A stretch of DNA of 64,000 bases. Origin: Bathynomus jamesi. Lineage: Eukaryota; Arthropoda; Malacostraca; Isopoda; Cirolanidae. The stretch lies in NCBI GenBank assembly GCA_023014485.1, contig JAJOZX010005624.1, positions 124,001-188,000 of the forward strand. The letters are read 5' to 3'. The notes beneath the pieces were generated by a model. The model searched no databases, had not been told where the DNA came from, and saw only the letters and a program-made list of their open reading frames with translations. Position 1 is the stretch's first letter. Every line of letters begins with the position of its first letter. Positions 11,832-21,835 of the stretch are shown here, piece after piece. A program made the translations under genes and the position numbers.

Positions 11832-12735
11832 TTTTCATTACTAAAAATACACAATTGTAAATCTCAAAAAAGATGATTTGACTCAAAATAAGCACATCTA
11901 TAATAAAATAAGCATAATTAACAAACATTTGCGAGAGAGAGTGCGTGAATATGAGTTATACATAGGATGTAAATGTATCATTTGTAGTTCTCTATTTTAG
12001 TCTGCATAAAAATGTCAAAATTTTAATGTACAAATGTCAATGTACATATTTTTTCAATAATTTTTAAAATATCTTGCAACTTGATACCCACGTTTTTCAT
12101 TGTATCTTTTAACAATTAATGGAAGTTTAATAAATGAAAATTTTTTTTGGATTTCACTCTAAGGGGGGTGGGGATAAAAAATAAGAATAAAAAAGGGGGG
12201 AAATTTTGTCATTTGAGTATCATTCAATAGATCTCCATGCTGATTCTAAAAATGTATAGTTTTATAGGTTTACAACAATATGTTTGGGAGTTATTGCCCA
12301 TTAAAGTTAGGTGGTAAAGTGGGGGCCCATATCTCAAAAACTATGGGTCATAGAACTTTTTTATTTGAACCAGTGAAATCAGCACCCGGAAGAACTCTAT
12401 ATGTCAATTTTCATTAAAATCTGGGTCGGAGTGGTGACAAGTTTTTTAATTTTTTGATTTGTCCTGGAATGCCCCAATAGTATGGATTGGCTTTGTGGAA
12501 AATTATTTTTTAGCATTTTTATTATGTTATAACTTAACTCTATACGATATTATTTAATAGTTCAGTGGCTGAATTTTATTTTTAGAGTTAAGTTAAGAAT
12601 CTAAAGTAATATTTGCCAATGTTGTATAAACTAGTAGAGTGTAGTAACATGGCTGTATCATTCTGTTTTGGAAGCTTATAAATTTCAATTAGTAACTTGT
12701 TCAGGAATGTTCTAATTCATTTGAACTTTTAACAG

Positions 12736-13619
12736 ATTCCGAGTCAATACTTCGTTGGACGCAGTTCTGCGTTCTCCTCATGCCTGAAGTGACAACATTC
12801 TGGAATATTCGCAAAAGAATGATTCAGAAAAGCATACTAAAGCTTGACACAGAATTGTTGCTCTCTAAACTTGTTCTTACCAGGAAGCCAAAATGCATAG
12901 AAGCTTTTCAGCATCGACGTTGGCTGTTTACTTCAATTTTGTCAAATAACCATCATGAAACACTGTCAAGAAATGATTTGGCTTTTAATAATAATTTTAG
13001 AGAACCTGAAGATGTTCAGGAATTTCTTTGGAGGGAATTGGATGTGTGTACCTGGACAGCAGAAAGAAAAACTAATAATTACCACTCTTGGAATCACCGT
13101 TTATGGGTTGTTGAAAAGTTGTCATTATTGGGTGGTGGTGAAGAACTGTATAAAAATGAATATGATACAAGTCAGGATTGGGTTAGTTTGCATGTCAGCG
13201 AACACAGTGGCATGCATTATCGTTCAAAAATTCTGGACGCAATCTCGAGTGCATTTGAAAGGGGTAATGTAAATCTGGAAGTCATTGACCCTAATTTCAA
13301 GTCACTCAGCGATCTTTACCTAAAAGAATTAAAATACAACGAAGACTTGCTTCATGCGTACACCGAGCATGAATCCCTATTTTATCAGAGAAGAGTCATT
13401 TTACTAAAGTTGCAAAACCTGTTTGGAAATCACGGTCAGAGGGCATCTTCGCCCCCACCGGCGTTCAAACGCACTTGCATCGAGACTTTGAATGCTGAAT
13501 GGAGCGCAATTCTCCAGAGAGAGATTGAGATGGTAGACAAAAGCAAATGTTTATCCGACCATCATCATCAATTGTCTCAGCAGCATATAAGTTGGCTCAA
13601 TAATGTCAGTGCTTATTAA
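12736..13619 (+). CDS. PTAR1: PTAR1 homologue, terminal exon
   Basis: Encodes the C-terminal two thirds of a PTAR1-type protein. PTAR1 has prenyltransferase alpha-subunit (PPTA) tetratricopeptide-like repeats; its vertebrate relative pairs with RABGGTB in a geranylgeranyltransferase that modifies the SNARE YKT6. PPTA motifs with the Trp-His-His-Arg signature are visible, numbering from Met at 12780: 'AFQHRRWLF' (42-50), 'NYHSWNHRLWVVEKL' (100-114), 'SEHSGMHYRSKIL' (140-152) and 'HESLFYQRR' (197-205). The exon begins after the acceptor 'ttttaacag' at 12735, so the protein continues upstream of that Met with 'ILRWTQFCVLLMPEVTTFWN', matching the conserved 'NPDFTTAWN' region. Stop at 13617-13619. 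No lesions in this exon. Confidence 0.85.
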
Positions 13620-13860
13620 ATGGCCAAATATATTTATACTTTTTGAAATATTGCATTCCATTATGTACGAGTATCTCTTGAATTTCCGTATAAAACTTAG
13701 CAACATTAAGTATTCTCGATTATCCAAAAAATAAACTACTTTAATTATGCCATACTTTGATAGTTTAAGGATATTTCAATTTACCGTAGAACGTTTAGTT
13801 TTTAACTGTTATTGTTATATTTTACTCTTAATAAAGTTTATTCAACAATTAGCTCCTAAC
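13620..13860 (+). promoter_or_regulatory. PTAR1 3' UTR with polyadenylation signals
   Basis: AATAAA hexamers at about 13728 and 13830, the latter followed by 'gtttattcaacaatta', are placed as expected for the 3' end of the PTAR1 transcript. Confidence 0.55.
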
Positions 13861-13928
13861 AACCTCTTAAACCAACAGATTTATCTTCATTTCCTTTCTT
13901 ACTTTTAGATCTTTTTCCAGTCATAATA

Positions 13929-14095
13929 GTGGGTGCGTATAAAGTAACGCGAGTGAATGTGGACGAGTAATATTTATTACATGTACTTTATAACGACTAT
14001 ATTCGATCGCAAGGTTTATGAGAGGTGTTCAAAGTTACGAAACTACTTTAAGCCAGTTCAAATCAGATTTCTCTTTACTCGCGTTACACACCCTG
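13929..14095. mobile_element. Mariner-like MITE (167 bp)
   Basis: Inverted ends 'gtgggtgcgta...gtaacgcgag' and complement 'ctcgcgttacacaccctg', each bordered by TA (13927-13928, 14096-14097). The CAGGGTG-type end resembles the mariner elements at 35.7 and 43.3 kb. No coding. Confidence 0.65.
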
Positions 14096-14097
14096 TA

Positions 14098-16080
14098 CGA
14101 GCCTTACATTTCACAAAGCAAGCTAAGCCAGTTTAAGGTAGACGAATTAAACTAAAAAACATTTCTCAAAACGAACTACATGTCTGAAGTCGAGTAACTT
14201 CGAAAATTGAATCTAGCGAGACTACGCTATCTCTCATGCGCACCCAACTTTGGGTTAGAGATTATGATTCTCCGTTCAGGAACCTCGTTTCATTTCTTCC
14301 TTGGGCTGACCAGAAAGGAAAACATGTTTACACCTTAAATCTCATTACTATTTCGTTAGAATATGTATACAACGAAGGTTTTAAATATGAACAAACTGGA
14401 AATCGAGAACGTATCATCGAACTTCGTAATGGGATTTAAAAACAAAATTTAAGTAAGGCTAATTTGTGACGTTTCAGTACTAAGTACTTTTTTTAAAACG
14501 CTAAAGAAACCATTCTTCACCTTCATTTATCTGTCTAAGCGTGGACGAAGTTAAGCCTGTTTGAAGTAAGCTGAACTTGCTTTGCCAAACATAGACTTCT
14601 TATAAACTAGAAAACAATCAAGACTGGTGAGCCAACTTAATTTTAAACGAGTTTCCCTCTCTCAGAGCCCCCACCCAGCCGAATGGAGAAAGTTGACGAC
14701 AACGTAGAACCAAACAGTTTGCATCCTACCTTCGGTCGACTCACCAAAACGGGTAACATCCGGAACCCCCAATTTTCCATATTGGTGGAGGACGTGCGTG
14801 AACTCCTCGAATGTCACCCGAAACGTGCCAGCGGTGGTAGTCGGACATAGGACTTCACAGCTAGCCTCGAGTTAAGTCGAACCAACAGAGCCACAAGAAA
14901 TCTTATTAACTTCAAGTTTAACTACACAATATAAGTCAAATGGTAGTTAAAGTATTTTTTTGTTGGCTACCTTTGAACATAAAAATTAAGGTGACACTAC
15001 GACTTTGAAAGAAAGAACTACCATAAAATTTGAGAACTAAATCAATACCTTTCTTTATGTAACAAATGCCAAACTGATAAGGTCATACTACCTATTTGAA
15101 TGATCTTTCGTGGGGCATATACAGTACAATGCCCTACCAAAATACTTTGGTCACCCGTTCACTACTAAATGGTTTCACGCAAATCTCAAAGCATTAAAAC
15201 TGGAAGGTTTAATTCTAAATATATCATGAATGAAAGGCTATAAAACATTCTTTAAAAGCATCACTTTTATTGAACGCTTTTGAATAACATCTGTAAAACG
15301 ATGTATTCAAGTCATTTACAACAGACCTACTATCGCCAATAGCTAGTTCAAAATTATAAAACTTCTCTTTTAAAGTCATGCAAAATTATAAACTAAAATA
15401 AACAATCTTTCAGATTTCTGGAATTACTACTTTGTACTTGATTAGAATAAAAACTTAACCAGTTCTAGCATTTAAAAAGTATATCGCAAATTTGGTTCTA
15501 AAATCGAACGTTACCATTAATAATAGGCAAAGCAAAACGACAATAATAATGTTCGAGTTTATTTAACATCCTCTGTAATGGCAAAGGTTATGTGACAGAG
15601 GGGACCTACAACTTTACGCGAAACTTGAACCATGGATTGCTACGTCCTCCGCATGCAAAGAACAATTACGTATCTAACTGGAAGCAGTTATTGACGTGAC
15701 TACAGGGTAACCCCAAAACAAACAGAACTACCACCAATGTGGAATGTCGTGAAAGAAATTTTAAGAAAGCTTTGAAATGATAATCTAATAAATAAAAAAA
15801 ATACAAAAATTATTACAAATAACAGTAGTATAAATGGAGCCACAACAAGTATGAAATCACCTTACAAACACAAACAGGATTACCACAAATACAATATGGA
15901 ATATAAGAGTATTATGAACTAAATATGGAGGTGGTATTTTAATTAGTTTACACACTTCTCACATTGTGAACCTGAACTTATTTGAAAAACCTTCATTAAT
16001 AGTTTATAAAAATGGTTCCCAAATTGTGGTCTGTGGACTCTGTTGAGAGTCCACAACAATGTTAGGAATATTGTACAATG
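14098..16080. other. Unassigned DNA with a GC-richer island
   Basis: Mostly AT-rich and without recognisable repeats. The stretch 14650-14890 is clearly richer in GC and partly open (listed separately). A second moderately GC-rich patch at about 15590-15760 shows no convincing frame. Single short open frames elsewhere look like chance. Confidence 0.4.
14666..14860 (+). CDS. Possible coding exon, unknown product
   Basis: A pyrimidine tract and AG ('tttccctctctcag', ending 14665) precede about 60 open codons in a GC-richer island: after 'PPPSRMEKVDDNVEPNS' the frame runs on through 'ILVEDVRELLECHPKRA' to a stop at about 14858. I recognise no family. No strong donor site follows, and a second frame is also open for about 50 codons, so this may be non-coding. 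Confidence 0.2.
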
Positions 16081-16493
16081 TCCCAGCTAACAATTTTACA
16101 TACATAGGACGTTGTCACAAGGTCGAACTTTAGTAGTGACGTAGATACAACGTAAATTTGTGTGGTCTCATTTACGTCTTCACAACGTCTTAAGGATATA
16201 ATTTGGTCCAACAAAGGCGCCCTTTTGAATTAGTAGTATGCCATATGTAACTCCGTTAGTTTTGTAACAAAGAATAATGTAATATGAAACTATATGCTAT
16301 AGATGTAAAACCTTACGTGCAGACAACGTCTATGCTACGTACAAAAAATTACTCAGTTCACTTATACTTCACACGTACACAACGTCATTATGTTTAAGTT
16401 TTATGTTGTGACCGTCTGTACAACGTCAATTACTAACATGACCAAGATTCAACCAGGATACAACGTTGTATTTACGTAGTGTGTTTGCTGGGA
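16081..16493. mobile_element. MITE with repeated ACGTTGT/ACAACGT motifs
   Basis: Ends 'tcccagctaaca' and 'tgtttgctggga' form inverted repeats. The interior carries many copies of acaacgt or acgttgt in both orientations (16110, 16157, 16185, 16327, 16379, 16421, 16460), a subterminal-repeat pattern typical of transposase-binding MITEs. No clear target duplication; no coding. Confidence 0.55.
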
Positions 16494-17233
16494 TGGTATC
16501 ATTAGTTAGTGAAGTTAGGCCACACCTACCTTACAATTTTTATAACCAATGAGACTGTTTCTTACTGATAACTATCTTGTGACAAGACTTTTTGAACTCC
16601 CTATACATTATCTTTTAAAGGGTCCAAGGGACCTAAAACGCAGCTCTTATGGTCCATAGGACGAAAAAGTTCGCGAACTATTAACTCGTATACATTTAAA
16701 CTTGTATATGAATCCATAAAAATTGTTTTACAACAACGACTCCAAAGTTTGGACAAACACACAGAACTAGCATTGTGGTTGATCACATTCTCCATTTTAG
16801 TTCTTTAAAAGTTAAGTTTTAAGTTAGGCAAAAACCTGTCCTATCCACCAATTGGTAGGTCGTAATCAAAGATCTTTGGTAGTTTAAAAATCGTATCATC
16901 GAAAGCCCTGTAGAAAATTTAGCACTACAGTAATCTAAAAGAATATTTACTGAGCCTATAGCTCCTAAGTCTGTGGCAAGAACACTAAGTAAAAAAATAA
17001 CTGGCTTTATGCTTGAGAAAACAACATATTTTGTACAGAATTAAGGATACTGTACTTGAATAGTTATATGATGGAACCAAAAAAAGATGAATCGGTTACT
17101 TTAATTCCTATGCATTGCATGAGTCATGAAATGTTTTCAGTATCACTCAATATGTACAAAATAATCATCTGGTCTAATAGCAAATACTGACTAAACTATT
17201 AATTTGTCATGTTACATTGATAATATAATTCGA
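16494..17233. other. Unassigned AT-rich DNA
   Basis: No gene, repeat or RNA recognised. Confidence 0.4.
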
Positions 17234-17466
17234 GCGTCCCGTGAATCGATCAGTTAGGGCACCGCTCTGCAGTGCTGAAACTCCTCCGAGTCGTGGGTTC
17301 GAACCCCATTGCTGCTTATGACTGGGCAGTTGTCTTTTCTGTATCTTACGTCACGGCGAGGCGGCTGGCCAGCCACGTCCCCTTTAATTAACTCTGGCTA
17401 AGGTAGCCCTGGCTCGGACCCCTAACCCCAACTTGTGGGGATATGAGACACTGGATGTTACCTTAC
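17234..17466 (+). repeat. tRNA-derived SINE
   Basis: A tRNA-like head with a degenerate A box near 'gaatcgatcagttaggg' and a strong B box 'gggttcgaacccca' (about 17297-17310) is followed by a GC-rich unrelated body and a tail of ttacct repeats. Transposon copy C sits in that tail, whose remainder continues at 19657-19675. RNA polymerase III promoter function is inferred from the boxes. Confidence 0.7.
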
Positions 17467-19656
17467 TAGGGCGGGTCATACTATGCATTTTTTTTAAATC
17501 AATGGAGAGGTGTTCAAATGACATATTTTGGTGTATAGAACACAATTCTGAAGAAAATATTTAATTCTGATAACCCTAACCTATATAATTTGCAGTTGAT
17601 TATTATTAAATTGTTGATTATTTTACTATTGTAGTTACCCCAGAATATGTCTTCTCACGTTATCTCTCATAGAGCATTGTTCTAACTAATTCATATAAAC
17701 ACATATAATGTAATTCATATATTAATAATAATATTTAAATACTCAAATAAAAAGGTGTGCCATTCGGCAAAGGTACAGAAAAACTATGATGAGATTCAAA
17801 ACATTGCCCTTGCTAGTGTAAGGTATGGCATAGGGCTGAGGCCAACTGCAGCGATAGCAACAGCAGCTCTGATTGACGCAGGAATCATCACAGAAGACAA
17901 TACAAGTAAAGTGATTGATAAGAGCAAGGTCAAGAGAGCACAGGAGAAGTTGATGAGAGAGCTGGGGGAACAGTTCGAGAAGAAGTGCAGGGAGGAGGGG
18001 GATCTCTTGCATCCTCTTTGATGGGCGGATTGACCTGACCAATGTGATGATGGAAGCTGAGGGCAGTGACCAATCTTTTCCCGCAAAGATCAAGGAAGAA
18101 CACTATAGTGTTTTAGTGAGCCTGGCAGCTACTATCTGTTCCACTTTACCCCAGAGAAAGCAACTAAAGAGGAGTCACATGCGGAGAAGATTGCTAAGGT
18201 CCTGTTTGTCTGGCTGAAAGAGAGGGGTTATGATAAGACCTTGTTGGCCATTGGAGGAGACTCAACAAATGTCAACACTGGTGTGAAAGCTGGAGTAATG
18301 TGAAAGCTGGAGTAATGCGGAAGCTGGAGCTGTACCTGGGGAGAAAGCTGGTCTGGTTGGTGTGCAACCTGCACTGTTGAACTTCCCCTGCGCCATCTCA
18401 TTGTTGACCTTGATGGCCCTACTCTGTCAGACAAAAAATTATCCGGGCCAATAGGAAAGCTCCTTGATTCTGCTACAGACTTTGATATCAATCCAAACTT
18501 CACCCGAATCTCTGTTGGCCCTCCACTGATCAAGCTTCCTGACAAGGTCATTCAAGATCTCTCAACTGATCAATACTATGGCTATAAAATTGTCTGTGCA
18601 GTCAGGGATGGAGTACTTCCTGCAGGGCTGGCTCTGTTAGAGACAGGACCAGTAAACCACAGCTGCTGGCTCACCACAGCGAACAGACTTCTCAGGCTCT
18701 GGGTGTCAAAGCACGGACTTAAAGGAAAGAACCTGAAGATTCTGCAGTTCATTGTGGAATTCATCATTGGGTGTATTACCCATGTTGGTTCAACGTGAAG
18801 GTCAAGCACTCCTGGATCGAAGGGCCTAGGCACATCCTCTTTCAGCTGGACTGCCTCAAGTCCCAGAGAAAGGAGCTGCTGGATATTGTGATGCCAACTG
18901 TGAGAAGATCTGCTTGGTATGCCCACAGTGAAGTCATCCTCCAAACACTACTCTGAGGATCAGAAGGAGAGGATTGAAGGGGTGGAGAGAATCCTGGCCA
19001 TCAGGGGAGAGGGGGACCCGGACACTCAGCTGGGGGACTACTCTGTTAGGAGCAGAAGGACACCTGACATCAATTGATCAGCTGGTCAGAAGGTGTGTCA
19101 GAGCCACCTCTCACCTGCTCTCTAAGCACCTCAGAGGTGAAAAACTCATCAACACCCCCATGGAGGTGCGCAACTGGCCTTGCCACACACAAAGCATTGA
19201 GAGGGTTGTTAAAATGGTGACTGAGGCTTCTGCTAAGTACTTCTCACAGGAAAAGAGGGATGGAGGGATCAGGGCTCAGGAGACCAGCAGGAAGCTGATG
19301 TCCAAGTCTGAGTCAAAGCAGAATTTGTGCAACCTGGCAAAGTTCAAGATGTCAGGAGAATGATCTTGTAATTATATCCAGTGATATACATGCAGTTCAC
19401 CTATTAATAAATATATGTAAAGTTGATTTGGCCTTTTCAATATAAATGATTTACCTTATATCTTTTAATATATTATAAAGGGGTTCAAAAGGGTAAAATT
19501 GGCAATTTAGAAATACAAAATGATGTAGGTTAGAGTTATCCTATCCAAAAAAGCAGCTCATATTTGAATTCCCCATGTAAAAACACATAATTTAGACACC
19601 CCTGATGGTAGGATTTCCTTCAGATTCATGTTGTCACCTGAGTACGACCCGCCCTA
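17467..19656 (+). mobile_element. DNA transposon copy C, related to copies A and B
   Basis: Inverted ends 'tagggcgggtcatact' and the complement of 'tagggcgggtcgtact' are flanked by a perfect 9 bp repeat, ttaccttac (17458-17466, 19657-19665). The interior is a decayed transposase with the same D-S/T-T-x-x-N-T-G and CxxH order as copies A and B. The tail is a distinct subfamily: longer duplication and different ends. Confidence 0.8.
17755..19363 (+). pseudogene. Transposase of copy C, decayed
   Basis: Readable blocks: 'LRPTAAIATAALIDAG' with a Lys/Arg helix (17830-17960), corresponding to the 'DRQAVSVAAATA...SSIRR' block of copy A; 'LLAIGGDSTNVNTG' (18240-18280) for the first acidic motif; 'LVWLVCNLH' (18350-18372) for CxxH; then 'ISVGPPLIKLPDKV', 'GPVNHSCWLTTANRLLRLW' and a C-terminal 'NTPMEVRNWPCHTQSIERV' block (19151-19210). 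Several frame breaks and a small internal duplication at 18288-18315 (gctggagtaatg twice) show it is dead. Confidence 0.7.
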
Positions 19657-19665
19657 TTACCTTAC

Positions 19666-19833
19666 CTTTTAACATTGATAATAGTAAAGCTGTAGCATTC
19701 ATACTATTAAGTTAGTTAGGTGTGGTAGAAGCTTGAAATTTTTTGGTATGGTAGTTAAGTCATCACAGCTGATTTCTACTTTAAGTATTCACAATACATT
19801 AAATATACTCGTATATATTTTTACAAATTTTTG
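19666..19833. other. Spacer and likely 3' UTR of the kinase gene
   Basis: AT-rich, no coding; lies just downstream of the minus-strand kinase stop codon. Confidence 0.4.
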
Positions 19834-20661
19834 CTAAAGTTCTGTGGAATGAATTTCTATGGAATTATATTCATTTTGCAAAATTTTTATCAAAACCTCT
19901 GTTGTCATTCCAGGGTTTGTGGAACACAATTCTAACGCATCCCTGAGTGTGTCAGTCGAGTCGTAAGCATTTAGTAAGCCAAATAAGGATATAACAGATG
20001 ACTCAGAATTCCCTAAAAATATCTTATTACAAAGGATTTGAAGATTTGAGTTACGTCTCCTTCCTGAACATTGTTTGGCAGGCAAACATTCCCCTAAACA
20101 GTCAAAGAAAGAACAGTCTTCATGATATGAACACTGAGGAGTAATAACCATAATGTTTTTTAAAGCAGATTCAGTAAGTACACCATCAAGATCTAGAAAA
20201 AGTACTTCCCCATTGTTCCAACCAAAATGATCATGCTTCATATCACACAAATGTATTGGCTCTTTCCAAATTAACTGAAATTTCTCAATCAAATGCAAAA
20301 GTTCAATCGCTCTCTCAATTCTCAAGTTCCATGGAATACCAAAGGGTAACAGAGGATTTTCCATAAGAGGCTTGGCATACTCAACAGCATAAAAATTCCT
20401 ACAGATTCCCAGTATCCTTGGAAATAACCTATAATTATGAAATAAATAAGCAGTTAAAAACTCATGGTCATAAATAAATTTCCATAAATCTGCATGAAGA
20501 GAAAGGTCAGGAATTTGTGATCTAAATAATGAACTATCGATTTCCTTTAAAGACTTATCTGCAACTTTTCCAAGAAATAGCACTATATGAGAAGAAACCA
20601 TTTTTCTGAGTTCATCTGGTGTTGGAATGTATGGTATGATGTTCTTTTGCTTCCAATATGC
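19834..20661 (-). CDS. DIPK1/FAM69-like divergent protein kinase, terminal exon
   Basis: C-terminal exon of a FAM69/DIPK1-type protein, a family of secretory-pathway, Cys-rich divergent kinases anchored in the ER. Acceptor on the minus strand is 'tttcttctcaatag' (just right of 20661); the exon then reads 'AYWKQKNIIPYIPTPDEL'. Later come 'HLCDMKHDHFGWNNGEV' and 'LFLDLDGVL', the position of the kinase catalytic and metal-binding region, followed by the family's Cys cluster 'CSYHEDCSFFDCLGEC' and 'RRNSNLQILCNKIF'. The frame is intact to the stop at 19834. Whether it keeps kinase activity cannot be judged. The best family match is FAM69; DIPK2 is the alternative. Confidence 0.75.
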   Translation of the reverse strand, partial: AYWKQKNIIPYIPTPDELRKMVSSHIVLFLGKVADKSLKEIDSSLFRSQIPDLSLHADLWKFIYDHEFLTAYLFHNYRLFPRILGICRNFYAVEYAKPLMENPLLPFGIPWNLRIERAIELLHLIEKFQLIWKEPIHLCDMKHDHFGWNNGEVLFLDLDGVLTESALKNIMVITPQCSYHEDCSFFDCLGECLPAKQCSGRRRNSNLQILCNKIFLGNSESSVISLFGLLNAYDSTDTLRDALELCSTNPGMTTEVLIKILQNEYNSIEIHSTEL

Positions 20662-20927
20662 CTATTGAGAAGAAAAAAAATTAGAAAAGCAGAGCAATTA
20701 CAGCTATTCTAAAACTTGAGTGTAGAACTTTAAGTTTAATATGCTAATGTTTCTTATGCAAGGGAGGGATGGTCTGGATCTCTCTCCCCTTACTACAAAG
20801 GGAAATGTTCTCTTAGCAATATGATATATTTCAAAAAGGGAAACAAAGCATGCAGGTTGGAATGTGAGCCAATGCATTTTTTTTTTCTTTTTTAATAAAC
20901 CAAATGGCTAAACAAAACTTTTCTAAC

Positions 20928-21149
20928 CTCTTCATCTTCATCATCTTCAATGATTGACTTTATAATAATTTGGGGGTGTTTTTCACTCTTTCCTTTTATA
21001 GTGAAAACATATTGCTTGTTCAGGTGGTGTGCATGGCATGTAGCTTCTAATTGGTTCCTGGTAGAGCATAAATATGCGCACAGATTTGAAAATGATGAGT
21101 CATTACTATCCACAGGTAATATAACTGTTTGGGGAGTTGTATTCTGGCA
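20928..21149 (-). CDS. DIPK1/FAM69-like kinase, upstream exon
   Basis: Exon of 74 codons between a good acceptor ('tttcctttgacag', minus strand, ending at 21150) and a donor 'gaagag/gttaga' at 20928. Both edges are phase 0, so it joins in frame with the terminal exon across a 266 bp intron. It encodes 'NLCAYLCSTRNQLEATC' and 'NKQYVFTIKGKSEKHPQI', ending in an acidic run 'EDDEDEE'. The text 'YVFTIKGK' suits the N-lobe region of this family. More upstream exons, including the signal/anchor, must lie to the right and were not found before the repeats at 21.8 kb. Confidence 0.7.
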
Positions 21150-21835
21150 CTGTCAAAGGAAAAAATACTTTAAATGGTATGGTGGTGGCACTTTGGCCCA
21201 AGATTCTAAATATACTTCAGTCTAAGCCCTAATCCTAAATAGTCTCACTGTAGGTTAGGTTAAGAAACTGTCAGGTAGTTTCAAAAATAATCCAGAAACC
21301 AGAGAAGGGATATTCTTCAGTGTAGGCAGGAATATTAAAATTTGGCTCCCTGACTTACCATACAGATTTAAGTTTTAGAAAACTGATGCCTAAAACTAAT
21401 TAAAAATGATGGCTGAGCACAAATTTTAAAATTAATTTATATGGTACTTATGCAATTAAATCATAAACAGGGATTATGAACTTTAATACCTCATTCTTGA
21501 AGACTTTCAAAAAACTTACAGCTGTTTGATATTTTAGTATGGCAAAGTAGCTAACAATACTATAGACTGGAGTATACCTACACAAACTACTGGCACTGTA
21601 TATTATAATATAGAGCTTATTATTAACCAAATATTTTGGAAAATTTTTAAAAATCATCTTGGCCTAAATGAGAGACCATACACAATATGCTAAAATAAGC
21701 CTATCTGCAGGCTTATTGTTGGTTCTGTATCCATGACTGATATTAGTAAAAGTCATGGTCAAAGTTTTACTATAAGACCAAAAAGAACCATGAAACTTTG
21801 GTTTTATACAGTATAAAACATTTACAAAGAACTCA
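21150..21835. other. Probable intron of the kinase gene
   Basis: AT-rich; a copy of 'taggttaggttaag' near 21250. No further exon recognised. Confidence 0.4.

Larger units (their letters stand above)
8483..12475 (-). mobile_element. DNA transposon with about 450 bp inverted ends in PTAR1 intron
   Basis: Outer ends are 'ggggcattccag' (8483) and its complement (ending 12475). The first and last 450-490 bp pair with each other along most of their length; for example 'cagcacccggaagaactc' near 12390 is the complement of sequence near 8540, and 'gttctctattttagtctgca' at 11990 complements about 8910-8930. The interior codes on the minus strand, opposite to PTAR1. No convincing target duplication was seen, so edges are approximate. 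The transposase type is not one I can name. Confidence 0.75.

Noticed and set aside
14236..14439. 67-codon ORF
   Set aside because: No similarity or splice context recognised; length is within chance.
16601..16795. 64-codon minus-strand ORF
   Set aside because: No recognised motif; lies in unassigned AT-rich DNA.
17234..17320. Functional tRNA gene
   Set aside because: B box is good, but the cloverleaf is poor and a SINE-like body and repeat tail follow.
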